64,000 nucleotides of DNA from Zopfochytrium polystomum (Eukaryota > Chytridiomycota > Chytridiomycetes > Chytridiales > Chytridiaceae): the NCBI GenBank assembly GCA_025765615.1, contig JAIVFJ010000322.1:1-64000 (forward strand). Reading direction: 5' to 3'. Under the pieces are notes generated by a model, which saw nothing but the letters and a program-made list of their open reading frames with translations, had not been told where the DNA came from and ran no database searches. Shown here in pieces: positions 12,101-24,300 of the stretch. Position 1 is the stretch's first letter. Each line of letters starts with the position of its first letter. A program made the position numbers and the translations under genes.

Positions 12101-15100
12101 TTCCTTTCTAACCATCTTCGGGATACACTTCAGAAAACGCGAGAGTCAACCCTGCCAAGCGATATTCTGTACTCGGAAATGGCAAATCACATCAAGTCCT
12201 GCCAGCTCAAATCCCGCCGCTTTGTCGGGAAAGCGCGCCTGATAAACAAAGTAATTGGGTACTTTGAAACCAAGTCGCGCCAGGGTGTCCCTCCCCTGCT
12301 GATCACCGGTACGACTGGTAGTGGAAAAGCGTCGCTTCTCTGCCGAGCTGTCGAAAGGCTTGTCTCATCGACCCTCTCCGTTTCAACGGGAAGGTCATCT
12401 ATGCCGCTTACGATCTTTCGCGACGTGGGGCTGACCTCATCGTCACGCACGCCGATAGGACTACTTCGATCCATTTGCACACAGTTCCGCCGCGCCATAT
12501 ACGCAATGGAGGATGTCACGATGGATGCTGATGCCGTTCTGAGGCGATTCGGACCAACATTTGCCGCGGACTACACACCGAACGACTTGCCTTCCCTTAC
12601 GACCCTCTTCTCATCCTATCTCACGTTCGTCGCCCAAAAGCGCCCAGTTCATGTTATCCTCCTCCATGCAGATAAGCTCTGCTCGGATGTCGAAAGTAGT
12701 CCATTAAGTTGGTTGCCTCTCGAAAACAACGACCCCAATGTCCGTGTTGCGATAACGCTCTCGTCCTCATCTGTGGGACTCCTTGAACGCCTGCGTGCGC
12801 GCTCATTAGCGATAACTTCCGCGCTGGTGACGGCCGGATGCGACTTTCTTGGTGCAACTTTGATCGAGCTGGACTCCATCGATATTCAAACTTGCCACAT
12901 GGCATTGACACGATGGTTGAAGCAGGACCGTCGCAACTTGACCCTTTCACAACGCCGTAGCGTTGTGGCGACTGCAACGCAACCGACACCTGAGTCGCCG
13001 GTGCATGGTTGCGCTACGCCGTTCCGACTGTGGTTACATTATCTTAGGTCACGTTTGTGGCACTCGTGGGAAGAACCGGCTCCAATGTCATCCTCGACTG
13101 AAGCGACACTACTGGATGGAATCTTCGACGTAATAGAGGTGGCCGTTGGACGTGCTCTCACGTCACGATTTTCCAGAGTGCTGTCGGCAATGAGGGATGG
13201 TGCCATGGAATCGGAGTTGGAGGATTTACTCAGCATTGACGAGGGGGTAATGGCTGATGTCGTGCTCTGGCAGATTGAATCCGTTGGCGCACAAGGGACG
13301 TGCCCGATTATTGTTCCTCGCGTTCCACATGCCGTGATTGCAAGGTTACTGCAACTTTTTGAGTCAACCTTCGGACTTGTTGAACGTGTCTGCACCGAGG
13401 CTGGTATTGTGCTGATAGTATGGACAAATCCTCTTGTTCGAGAGACATCGATTCGGAGATACGGGACTGTCGACCACAGGGTACCCCAAAATGTGTACAG
13501 CGATATTGCTGGATACTTCAAAAACGAGTTCTCGGCAGTCACCGGACCCACTGTGGATTCTCTTGGGAAGCCAGTTGTTCCAGTTTTTGCGATCAAATGC
13601 AAGCTTAAAGAACAGGACGAGAACTTTCATGTCGACTTGAAACCCCATGCTCTACTTCCTGTTCACTCTCTTCATCTAGTGTCATTGGATGAGCAAAGTT
13701 TCTCGTTCAACACTCGGTTATTCAAAGAATTATTTCCCGCTCTTGTTCTCTCGCAAAGGTGGCACGACCTTCAAGACTTGGCCACGAACTTTGCGTACTT
13801 CGAGGGTTTCTTACGAGTCAATGTGAGTTTTATTTCTCATTACAATAGGACTAAATCCCATGAAGGGCGTTGACGAGTCTCTAAAGCTATTCCACTGGAT
13901 GGCTAAGGAGGGGAAACGGCCTGGCAACTCAATGCCCACAGAGTGCCAACTTCTTATTAAGCATTTAACACTTTTTTTGCGGCAACGGTCCCAAGTATTC
14001 ACATTTTTCGACGCAACCACCTCAGTGCATCCACCCGGCTTATGGTTGCAAGAGCTCCACAATTTTCCCTCGATGTCTTCCGCGAAGTTTGCGGAGGCTC
14101 TTATGTCCAACTTAGAAGAAAATTGGGATGACTATCTGGGCCCTCGAGGTGGTCGCTTAGAGTGAGCACAATATCATTTTTCCTGCAAAGCTTCGTGTGA
14201 GTGATTTTTTGGCAATAGGTTTGACCCAAACTGGAAGCCTGACTGGGATTCTTATGTCGCCACGCCCATTCGCCACACCCTCGTTCAGTGCTGCGCAGTA
14301 TCTGCTGATGGAAAGCTTCTTGCTACTGGTGCCGAGGATGGTGGTGTTCGAATTTGGTCGATTCAGTCAGGAGAAGAGCTGGATTGCTTCACACATCTTT
14401 CGACAAATGCCAGAGATAAGAGCAACAATGACGAAAGCGACGAAGCGGGCACGATCCTGCCGCTCAAAGCTGGAGTCACTTGCGTATCATTTTCCGGGGA
14501 GAAGCCTCCATTTTACGTCGTCAGCTGCTCGCACGATCCGCACTCTGAACCAATGATAAAACTCTTTCCGTTACGACAAGCGGTTGCGGAGAAAACGCTC
14601 GCTGGCGCGCATTCACGCGGAGCACTGATAGTGAAATGCGAGTTTTTATCGCCAGAAAATCGCCGGATTGTATCAATAGGCACAGACTTTAATGTTGTTC
14701 TCTGGGAGGCGGCGCGCTGCCGCATTATTCGCATCGTTCCCTTCCAGCACCTCGAAGTGTCGACCGAACGTCCCATCTCGGGAGCGAAGAAGGGAGGATC
14801 GCAAGGCAAACAGATGTCCATAGAGGACAAGCGACGGCGCCGTTTTCCGTCAGGCTGGCCTCAGGTGGCCGGTGCGGTGTCGAGTACTGGTTTATTTGCT
14901 TTCGGTTCTGCACAAATCGCCGTGATGGATGGTCGCTGGCGGGAGCTACTCTTACGCGACCTGAATTGCATAACAGATAAAGAGGTTGTGTCATGGCACC
15001 GACTTTCTGCCGCAACTTTCAACTCTGACTCAACTGTCATATATGCGTCATCTGGAGTGCCGCCCGACGACCAGCAAATGATGGCAGTTGAAAAACAGCA

Positions 15101-17189
15101 GACGATTGAGCGTATGAACGCAAAACAGTCATCTCGTGCAGAAAGCGTGAATGCAGGTGACGGTGATTTCCCCGAGCCACCTTCAAATGCGCATTCGCCA
15201 TTTATGGCTGCAAACATGGCAGCAACAGATGCTGAGGGGGAGATCAGAAAGGCTCGACTCTCCATTATACGAGCATGGAATCTACACTCTGGACATCAAC
15301 TGCTGTTTTTTTCCATCTCCGATAGTGTAACCTCTTTGAACGTTTCCCCGAATGATTCCTTTTTGTTAGGTACTTGCCGAAGCGGCGCCATAACTGGATG
15401 GAACAGCCAGACTGCGCAACAGGAATTCTGCCGCTTTGGGCATGCCAATACGGTCTTGCAATTGTCAGTAATACCACCGGGATCTCGCCGGGGAAAGCGT
15501 GGCACCATTGCGGAAACGGACGACTCGGGAGTTTTTGGATATTCAAGCCCAACCACAACACTGAGCACGTCCAGGAGCCTTGCATCCCTAAGCTCTGCAG
15601 TCAGTCTACCCGTTCAATTTGCGACTGTTGGCACCGACGGGTTAGCGCAATTATGGAGCATCCCGGCTGATCAACCAGATCCTGGTCATAGTCCCGTTAC
15701 AGTCGGAAAGTTCAGCCGATCCGGGGAGTTTTTCCTCACAATAGGGGGCTCACTTTGTACTCACCACTCGAGGCCAAATGCACTCATCCGCTTATGGGAA
15801 TCTGTAAATGGCACCAATCGGTGCAAATTTGAGCTGCCGGAGACGTTCCGAACAGAAGCTATTGGCGCCGCCTTCTTCCCCGGTGATGAGTCCAAGGCTT
15901 TCATTGGATGCAGAAATGGCGCGGTGCGAATCTACCGGGTGAGAACAGGGGAGGTGATCAAGGAGTTTTGGGCAGATGTTGAGCTTGCTTTGGGCGAGGC
16001 AACACTGCGGCGAAAAGTGGAGTGGCCTTTCGCAGCCACGGGAACAAGCGTGCTCACGTACGCCTTGCACCCTGATGGAAACGTTCTCGCTGTAGCCGTT
16101 GCTGGAAACGAAAGAACGGCGGAGCCATCCTCTACCAGTGTCCAAAGCTCGTTGCGCAAAAGCGTGAACGCAGAAGCCGAGCTGCTAAGAGGGCTGGAAA
16201 GCGCCGGACTTCGAGACCTGGCCGAATACGCCAGGAAGAGTGCGACAACGCCGCATGCTCATCATGACCCAGCCGAAAGATCCGGAGATATGGTCCTTCG
16301 CGATCGCGTCCAACTGACCTTCTGGGACATTGACGGCAATCCCCTATGCAGCGATGGAAGTTTCTTTTTCCCCATCTTGTTTAACATTTCTGATGTTTCG
16401 TGCCCAAGCGTCCCAAGTAGCCATTTACCGTCTCTGAACCGTGCAAACAGCTTTGTGTTAAAATGGTCTCCCGACGGAAAGTCTTTATTTGCCAGCGATG
16501 ACTGCGATGTGATCAAGGAATGCTCCATCGACATTCGGGATAAGACTGTCACTGGCATTGTTGAATCTCGTTCCATCGCAAAAATCATTGGACCAATGGT
16601 GTGGAAACAAGGTTCAGCTTCGTGGAACTGTCGGGCGCTTCCGCCAAACATTGCTCAAGGAAGCGCGAACATGCCGTCTTTTAAAACAACGATTTCTTCT
16701 GCGACCGCCTTCAGCGTCATGACCATCAAAAATTGCGAGTATCTTTGTTTCGCCTACGGTCCGGCTGTTATTGGATTGCGTGTGCGAAACTTGGCCAGCA
16801 GGGTTATGGGAGAAGTGCACTGGTACCTGGGCCATTCGGCATTAGGGTCGGCAGCTGGGAACGTTATTGGATGCGAGTTTGTCCCGAACGTACCTGGGAA
16901 AGGCGAAAAGGTCGGTCATGCTAAAATTGGGGTTACAGGTGTCATTGTCAGCGCCAGCGAAAATGGGACAGTTCTTGTACAGGTATGAGTTAAAGAAATC
17001 ACCGCTGCGCTTCTGAAAAATCTACAGGACGTAGTTTCGAAAGAGATCTGCGCAGTCTTCCACGCCGGGTCACCTGTGCGCTTTATGAGCCTCAGTCCCC
17101 TTGCCGCCAAAGCAAGTTCTCACAATCGCCTCCGCATTGCGCTGGGGAAAGCAGATGGAACAGTTGTGTTTTTACGGTATTTTCCATGA
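9182..17189 (+). CDS. CFAP97 domain - DUF4062-like - NACHT-like - WD40 fusion protein
   Basis: Nine exons: 9182-9857, 9964-10214, 10255-11292, 11353-11624, 11689-11989, 12038-13822, 13866-14161, 14219-16982, 17028-17189. They keep one frame for 2,514 residues. After a low-complexity N-terminus, residues about 181-275 form a CFAP97/Hemingway domain: MRTYIDDTPPKRHGHLRVRL, LKKLQMEE, then across intron 1 KNDKIERENVILLERMARQM. Exon 3 alone carries the end of this region and, from about residue 587, a DUF4062-like segment (RIYMSCAEGSWSYER, GVELLWRDMQWGV) as in NWD1- and NPHP3-type STAND proteins. A P-loop-like element GTTGSGKA lies at about 937-944, with Ala where Ser/Thr is usual. From about residue 1540 there are degenerate WD40 repeats (LATGAEDGGVRIWSI, VSIGTDFNVVLWE, FATVGTDGLAQLWS). 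Intron 2 (40 nt, GTAAGG donor) is the weakest splice. The join of the two halves is unusual. I infer a flagellum-associated scaffold or signalling ATPase-like protein; this has not been tested. Confidence 0.82.
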
Positions 17190-17444
17190 ATAATAAAAAA
17201 CATGCACCCATAAGACCCCCCCAGCCTGCTTTGAACTGTTGTTTAGTTTTTTCTTTTCTTTTTTTATTCGGGCTGAATGGGATGTGCCGCCCAAAAAGAA
17301 AGAGAAAAGGGGCCATTCTCGACTGAATTTTCGGCTAAAAGTGGCGATGAGAATTGAGATCGGGCGAATTCAAAATGGGTGTCTATTTATAAATAATCAC
17401 GCTCACAAAATTTTAAAAAAAAAACCTTTGTAATCAGAAAGACC

Positions 17445-17948
17445 ATGTCAGCAAAGCTCATTGACGCAACGATCGCACAAGCCAATGTGGCCATCTTCTC
17501 CAAGTCGTACTGCCCGTACTGTTAGTAGCTCAGCGCATCCACTTTGCGCTCGAAGCCAACAGCCCCTTACCCTGTCGATCTTCCGTTCCACTTTTCCCTT
17601 CTCCCCGTCAACCCCACGAATCTTTGCAGGCCAAAAGGCGAAAGCGCTGTTCGACTCGCTGAACGTGCCTTACACTGCCCTGGAGCTGGACCAGCGTGAT
17701 GACGGTTCTGACATTCAAAGCGTCCTCGCAAGCAAGACTGGGCAGGTGCGCACATTTCTAGATCGTTTTCAACCCGTTCCCTCCCTCTGCTGTCCTCCTT
17801 GCGAATCGGCGAGCTAAGCAGAAACTCTCATTCAACAACGCAGCGCACGGTGCCCAACATTTTCATTGCCGGCCAGCACGTTGGGGGTTGCGACTCTGTC
17901 CACGCGTTGCACGCAAAGGGAGAACTGAAAAAGCTGTTGAAGCTGTGA
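17445..17948 (+). CDS. dithiol glutaredoxin
   Basis: A small GSH-dependent thiol-disulfide oxidoreductase. Exons 17445-17520, 17630-17745 and 17844-17948 give 98 residues. The first intron splits the second active-site Cys codon (T|GTTAGT...TTTGCAG|GC), and splicing restores CPYC, the classical dithiol active site, followed by QKAKALFDSLN. The cis-Pro element TVPNIFIAGQHVGGCDS and the final helix (ALHAKGELKKLLKL) match class I glutaredoxins of normal length. There is no obvious targeting peptide, so it is probably cytosolic. Possible roles are reducing mixed disulfides and feeding ribonucleotide reductase. The family assignment is secure. Confidence 0.93.
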
Positions 17949-18127
17949 GCTGGGCTGGGGAATTGGGATTTGGGGGTTTTGGCGATGCTTGGATCGTGTC
18001 CGGGTTTTTGGTCTGGAGGAATACAATGAAGTACTATAGTTCAAAAAGCCTGTCTGGTCGGTTGTCAATAGGAGCTATATTCCCAGACAGCCTTTCGCAG
18101 CGCTCCTCCACATTAGAAAAAAGCTCT

Positions 18128-20901
18128 TCAATCTTCGTCGTCGTCGTCCAAAAATTCTTCGCTCTTGAATTTGCCCGTGTCGGCGACCGCCGCCTTCGCC
18201 GACTTGGCCCCTTTTGATGTGCCGCTTCCTTTGGATGCGGAGCCCTTGGTCCTCTCGTATTCAGCGAGTTCCTTCTTGTATCGCGCATTGTCCTTCACAC
18301 TCATCTCGTTGTATTTCTGTACTGCGTTGTGAGAATACTTCTGTACGACTCAAGGACATGATTACAGACCTGCTTCTCCGATTCTGGCAGTTCCTTCCAC
18401 ATAGCCCCGGCTTTTTTCATAATATCTGTCTGAGCGATGGTCGGATCGGCCGCTTTCATCTCAGTCCGGACTTCGTTCGAAAAGAAAATGTATGCGGTTG
18501 ATGGCCGCTTCGGTGCATTGGGATCCTTCTCCTCCTTTTTCGCCTTTTTCGCTGGTTTAGAATCGTCAGCCTTCGATTTGGTCTTCGGCTTGGTTTCGGC
18601 TTTGGGCTTCTGCTTCTCGGACTTTTCAGCCATTTTCGGAGCTTCAATTTTATCCTTCTTGCTGCTCTTCCGTTTGGCAGCTGCAGAACGTGTCAACCCC
18701 GGAAGGCCAAAGAAAGAATTGAACCTTACAGGCATCTGAATCGCTTTCACTTCCACTGCCGCCATCGCTTGAGGCTGCGTCCGAATCAAACTCGAGATCA
18801 ACATCGCTGTCTGACTCTCCGCCAACGAAATCTTCGTCCTCTGCGATGAAAGTTAAGCTTGGTGTCATGACCGCCAACGGTACTAACCGCTCTCCTCCGA
18901 GTCGTCCTCGCCCCCGTACTGGCCCTCAGCGGGCCGCTTTCGCTTGCCAGGATTTTCATCGTCCTCCTCCTCCTCCACATCCGAAACCTGATAGGCAGGG
19001 CCATCCCCAAGCTCAGTGGTAACTTTAAGTTTCTTTGCTCTGCAGTGCTCTTCTAAAGCTGTATACTCCTCCCTGCGTGCACAACTGTCATTACGAGAGA
19101 AATTGTGTTCAAGCATCTGACCTTGGAATGCTTGAAAATGTGTATACACCTGAAGTTGTTGCGATTCGGATCTCAAAGGTTTTCGTTGCTGATGATGAAC
19201 CCGCACTGACCCTCTGGAAAGTCACGAGAGTGATGTCCGAGTGTGGGATGACGGTGGTGGGTTTTGGGAAAGACAAGAAACATTTCTCTAGTGGATATAG
19301 GAAAGCCTCGTTCGCCTTCAGCGCGCATTTAATTCCTGAATGCCCTTGTGCGCTGAAGATCCATTAGACACCTCAAATCACACTGCAATGCGCTCACTAC
19401 CTTCGGAAAACCCCTCCAGTAATCGTTGTCCGGTTTGTTAGAGCGCTGAATACGTCACTGACAATGACATAGGTTGGACCATCGTAAACTTTATAAATCT
19501 TTCCTCCGTATTTCGCTTTCAAAACTTCTCTGGGAGATACGATGGATCAGTGCATGCCTGTAAAGCGTAGAGCTTAACTCACTCGCTCATTTTGATTGTA
19601 AAATCCTCTTCTTTATCGCGATCGAATTGGAAAACAAGGAAAGGATATCGAGTTTGGCCCTGACGGACAGGGGGGTCCAGCTGCACCACAAACATGTGAT
19701 GCACGTCATCAGGTTTCGGAACAAGGTATAGGCCCTTGATGGAAGTGAATAGAACGCGATAGTCGTGCGATTTGCCGCGAATACGGAAAAATGACTCGAA
19801 CATTTCCATCTCGTATCGACCACTGTAACACGTATGAATATGTCGACCTAAGCAGGAGAGTGTAACACATACCGTGGTGCAAGGCAAAGGACTTCGTCAA
19901 ACGATATAATTGACTCCTCGTGGGCGACGCCAACGTCTACGCGGCTCTTGATTGTTTCGCAGAAAATGGCCGCGGCGGTCAAAGCTTCACCATCCTCGCC
20001 AAGCACAGGCTCCTCGTCCTCATCGTGAATTTCACCTTCCTCTTCCCCTTCCCTCTTCCGAGTGATGGGTGCTGCATCTTGATCGCGCATAATCTTTTTA
20101 CCCGCGGCACTTTCATCGACCTGGCTTTGCATGGCCATGCCGGGGACGTAGAAGTGTATCTCGCAAAGAGCGTCTTCTCGTATTCTTGGCCGCCGACCGG
20201 ACCCATCCGCGGCAGCTTGAGCTTGAGGCGTGACCAACTCGATTGATACTTCGTTGCGACCAGCTGTGGCAGTGTTGGCAACGTCTGTCAAGGGTATTTC
20301 GAAAGCTGTCTTGTCCTGGACATTGAAATTCATCGTGGTGCCCTTGAATTCGGCTTTGCCCCAGTTGTAGCCGCGAAGCGAGATCTCTCTCGCTTCCAAG
20401 GGTACTCGGTAATGTCTTTCTATCAGATCTGCAAGGAGGTCGAAAGACTTGGGGGATATTATCACAACGCCCTTGAATGCTACCCGCCGACGCCTCACCT
20501 CCTTCGGGAATCCATCAAACTTGTGGACAAGACCGTTCGCCATTTCGACTCGTAACTCATAGTCCCTTGCACACCGCTGCCATGACGCACGCTTGATGTC
20601 CTTTGATGCCATCGTAAGAACCTTTCTCGTCGCGGCCTCTTGGAATCCAATGCCCAACCCAGCAAGCTTCAGTTTGCCGAGGGTCTATTTCACACGGCCC
20701 TGCATTAGCCACGCCGCGCGCAACAAGCTCGAATCCATTCGACGGGCACACCTGAGGGCCGTTCTGGCCGCCGAGATAGATGTTTTCAAACGTCTTCCCA
20801 ACCACGGACGAGTTCGACTGGCCGTTGCTGCCGATGCCGCCGCCCCCGCCGCCGCCTCCTCCGTTCGCCGACGACGATGATACCGAAGGATCGCCCATCA
20901 T
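18128..20901 (-). CDS. FACT complex subunit SSRP1/Pob3 with C-terminal HMG box
   Basis: This histone chaperone subunit pairs with Spt16 to move H2A-H2B during transcription and replication. Ten minus-strand exons: 20901-20752, 20684-20499, 20447-19873, 19822-19583, 19529-19401, 19352-19122, 19072-18888, 18840-18730, 18680-18370, 18316-18128. They are separated by nine introns (mostly 47-67 nt) and total about 768 residues. Order: Gly/Ser-rich start; N-terminal domain (FENIYLGGQNGPQ, GKLKLAGLGIGF, LRGYNWGKAEF); middle double-PH domain (MFESFFRIRGKSHDYRVLFT, KGLYLVPKPDD); AQGHSGIKC, FSSIPREEYTALEEHCRAKK; an acidic stretch (VEEEEDDEN, ESDSDVDLEFDSD); a Lys-rich linker; and an HMG box DPNAPKRPSTAYIFFSNEVR to ESEKQKYNEMSVKDNARYKK, ending SEEFLDDDDED. 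Ascomycete Pob3 lacks this box and uses Nhp6 instead, so this is the animal/plant-type architecture. Its 3' end converges with glutaredoxin. Confidence 0.93.
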
Positions 20902-21355
20902 TGCTTGAAGCGACCGTGTGGTTGGGGGATTTTTTTTTTTTTTTTTTTTTTGTTTCCTAATTCGCTTGCCAAAGTCTATCTGCCTTGTCATGTCCGAAAC
21001 CTGGCCTCCCAAACACATTACAGTCGGACACACACTCATGGGCGGGTGTTGCCTCCAGAAAGTTCCTGTTCTATCTCTCTACTAGCGGTGTGGACCCGGA
21101 GCGCGCCGCCTAAAAAAAAAAAATATTAAAAAAAAGGAACATTCTTGTCGCGGGAATCCGACACCATTGGAATCAAACGGCACCCTCTTCCATGACAAAC
21201 GCATTTTCGCGTTCGCTCCACTCCTTTCTCCCTCGCAAAACTCTTGAACTTTCAGTGTATTATTGCATTTCGGGGGGAAGGCGCGGCCGGACCAAAACAC
21301 CTCGATGAAACGAATCGCCCATCCCACCACCCTCATCAGTCCCACAGTTCCCACT
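20902..21355. other. spacer between the SSRP1 5' end and the F-box gene 3' end
   Basis: About 450 bases without a supportable gene. A T20-class tract lies at about 20931-20951 close upstream of the SSRP1 start (an A-tract on the coding strand), and another A-rich tract at about 21112-21137. The first may form part of the SSRP1 promoter or 5' UTR, since long poly(dA:dT) tracts often exclude nucleosomes in fungi. That role is inferred. Confidence 0.35.
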
Positions 21356-24300
21356 TCAGCCCATCACGTCCGAAAAAAATTGAACCGACACATGCTTACT
21401 GGTATCAAGAAGAAGTTCCTCCAACGCGGCTCTTTCGGCCTTGGCGTCGTCAAAATCGCGGTCCGCTAGCCACAACCAAAGCCGCAGGTGACCCGGCACT
21501 GAAGACGACTCGGCTTCCTCCTCTGTTTGGCCGTCTTGGTTGGTGTTAGAATCACTTGCGCCTGTGTGCTCCATGGGCTTGATTCGATGGTCGCTCGTGT
21601 GGGCTGTCGCACTAACGGCCCTTTCCTTACCTCGGCGACGGGATGAGAGCCCTTTATGCCTGAACCGAATACTTTCAGCTGTTCGTCGTGCTATGGACAC
21701 TTCCCGCACAAGGCGCAGCATGTCGCCAACCACAAGTGGGCCTGCCAACGTAAGGTAGCAGCGACGAAGCATGGGGCATTGCTTGAATATGATGCGAAGG
21801 TGCTCCGTAGTAAGGTGCGGAATTACTCGAGCCCACAGCTTCGTTAGCAATGAAAGCGGCTGGGGCAATAGTGGTACTGGTGGACTTTTGAGAACAGCCG
21901 GAAGACCCGGTTGCGCGCTTGCAGGAAAGTCTCGTGGATGTACTTCCATTTGCGGCCCCGCTGTCCCACTTCCGGCCGCATCAGACGCAAGGGCATTGGC
22001 GATGCGGCCGAAGAGTGTATTTGGCTGGTCGCTTGCGCTCTCAATTGCCGCGAAATCGGTTATAAATCCTGTAGATTGGGAAGATGAGAGCAGACCAACG
22101 GCATTTTCTAGAGCAGTGTTTTCGTCCTCCGCAGCGAAGGCTTCCTCTGCGGCGTCCACCGATCCCCCTTCGCTTTCGTCGACGCGTCGAATCCTTCCGG
22201 CCGAGCTTGCGGTAGAGTCATCAATCAACTTAGTAACCTCATCCTGGAGCCACACGGACACGTTGCCAGCAAGAGCCATCGTCAAAGCTTCGCCTTTTCC
22301 GACGAAAAACTCCAAAAAGCCTTCTAAAGATATCGCCCCAATGGCGAGCGTCCGCATTTTTCGTCTTGCAGTCAACGGCAAGCTTCCCAGCAACGAGCGG
22401 ATAGGGTGTCGCGGGGCCAGAACAGCCATTCCAACATCGTTTGGACCTGCTCCCGCAGGGCTCGAGGGCCTCATTCCGCGGGCAACAGGGTTATTTCCTT
22501 GTCGTCCAAACAGCGGCTGCGAACCACCAAATCCCGGAAACCCCTCGCCAGGAGGCCAGTTTCCAACACCAAGCGAAAGCCCTTCGAGTTGGTCGAATCC
22601 CTCCAAGGAACCCATAGTGTGGTACACATCGCGAACATGCAAGTTTCGAAGGTTGGGAAGAAGGTCTCGAAGCACCGGAAGGTTTAGTGGATATGCATCC
22701 ATCCGAAGTGTCGTTAGGCTGGGGTGATAGAGAGCAAAGGTCATGGCGGGGTGTTGGCGAGGCAAGTCAAGGGAATGCCATGCCTCGGACCGAGCGCTCC
22801 GGGAATCGTCGCTTGGGGATTGGAAGCCACGAACCGTTCGTCGAGCCCTACGTTTAGTTCGCTTTGGTGGCGATTCGCCCAAACGATATCGGGGCCCTCT
22901 TGTGGGTGAGGACGTCGACGCTACGCTTTGTGCTTCTTGCGCTTGAATGGTATTACCGTCCGAAGAGTTCTCGGCGGAAGTTGTGGCATTTGTTTCAGAC
23001 GGCGGACTCCCGTCGGTATCCATAGGCTCTGCCTCTGAATCTTCAATGTCCGTCATCTCTTCGCTTGGATTCGGTATCAATCGCGGATCGACGTCGTCCC
23101 AGTCACCTCCGTTCAACGCGACATTCAAGGCTTGCCCTTCCATTGTGGCGGTGGCAGCACCGTTACCTGTGGCGCCGACCAAAGTCGTTCCAACGGTTGC
23201 TGGAAAGACCACTGGCCACGGAAAAGCGAAGGGTCTCATTGTCCTCTCTGGTACACCCCACATTCCGTTTGCCCGACCGATGCCTCCGTCCATCCGAATC
23301 TGCAGCGTTCGAAGGTGTCCCCCAAGGGCTGTCGCAAACCGATGAACCACACGAGGCGTTAACATTTCTTCCTGCATAGGTAAAGGTGGCGGTGGAGGTG
23401 CTGGAGGGACTGGTCCGCTGAGGGATGAGACAAAAGAACGAGGCGAGCTCGAAAACAAGGGTTCGTTGCGGCTGTCCACAAAAACGGAGCCGTTCTGCAG
23501 TAATCGATCGACTTTGCGTTCGGTTAATTGATATATTCTGACATGCATAGGAGATGGCTGCTCCTCCGTTTCTGGGTGGAGAAGGCGAGATGGCGTTGGC
23601 GTCAGGGCGAATTTGCCATTCACATGTATTCTTGCCGCCTCCACTTTCACGAACATGGACGGCTCCACCTTGAGAAATTGCGCGAGGGCGTTAACTTGCT
23701 CGAAGAAATTGGCGAGATCTGTCAAAACTAGCGAAACGGTCCTCTTTGGCTCCAGTCCTGACGGGGATTCCAACCATTCCGGATTTCTGAAGGTAAGGTG
23801 GAGAGACTGAAGCGGAGAAACTGAAAGTCCAAGCCGCACAGATTCCAGATAGACATTAAGAAGGATTCCCAACAAAAACTTGAGGGCCTTCATCGAGACA
23901 CCTGGAAAGCTGAGGTCTAGTGATTTGAGATGGCGCATTCGTTCAATATCTGAGGCAAAAGTGATGAGGCCTTCGTCGCAGCCGCCGTCTGACGCAAACC
24001 AGAGGTAAGTAAAGCCTTCAGGAAAACTCGCACATTTGGTTTCCTCACCGGTTAGACCGAGTCTCACCAGCCTTGCGGGTGACAAGAGCCCAGCGACATT
24101 GAGTGATCCGGAGAATCCCATTCCAAAGGACACCAATCTCCAGCGTTTGCACACAGAGCCCAGTAAAAGCTCAACTGGAATAGATCTACGCCAAGCTGCC
24201 GCACGTTGCCCAAATTTGGTTGTTGTCAAGAGCGATCCCAGATGTCGAGAGTGGTAAAACGAGCCTTGCGAGTTATGCGCTGACGATGGATACGCGGACG

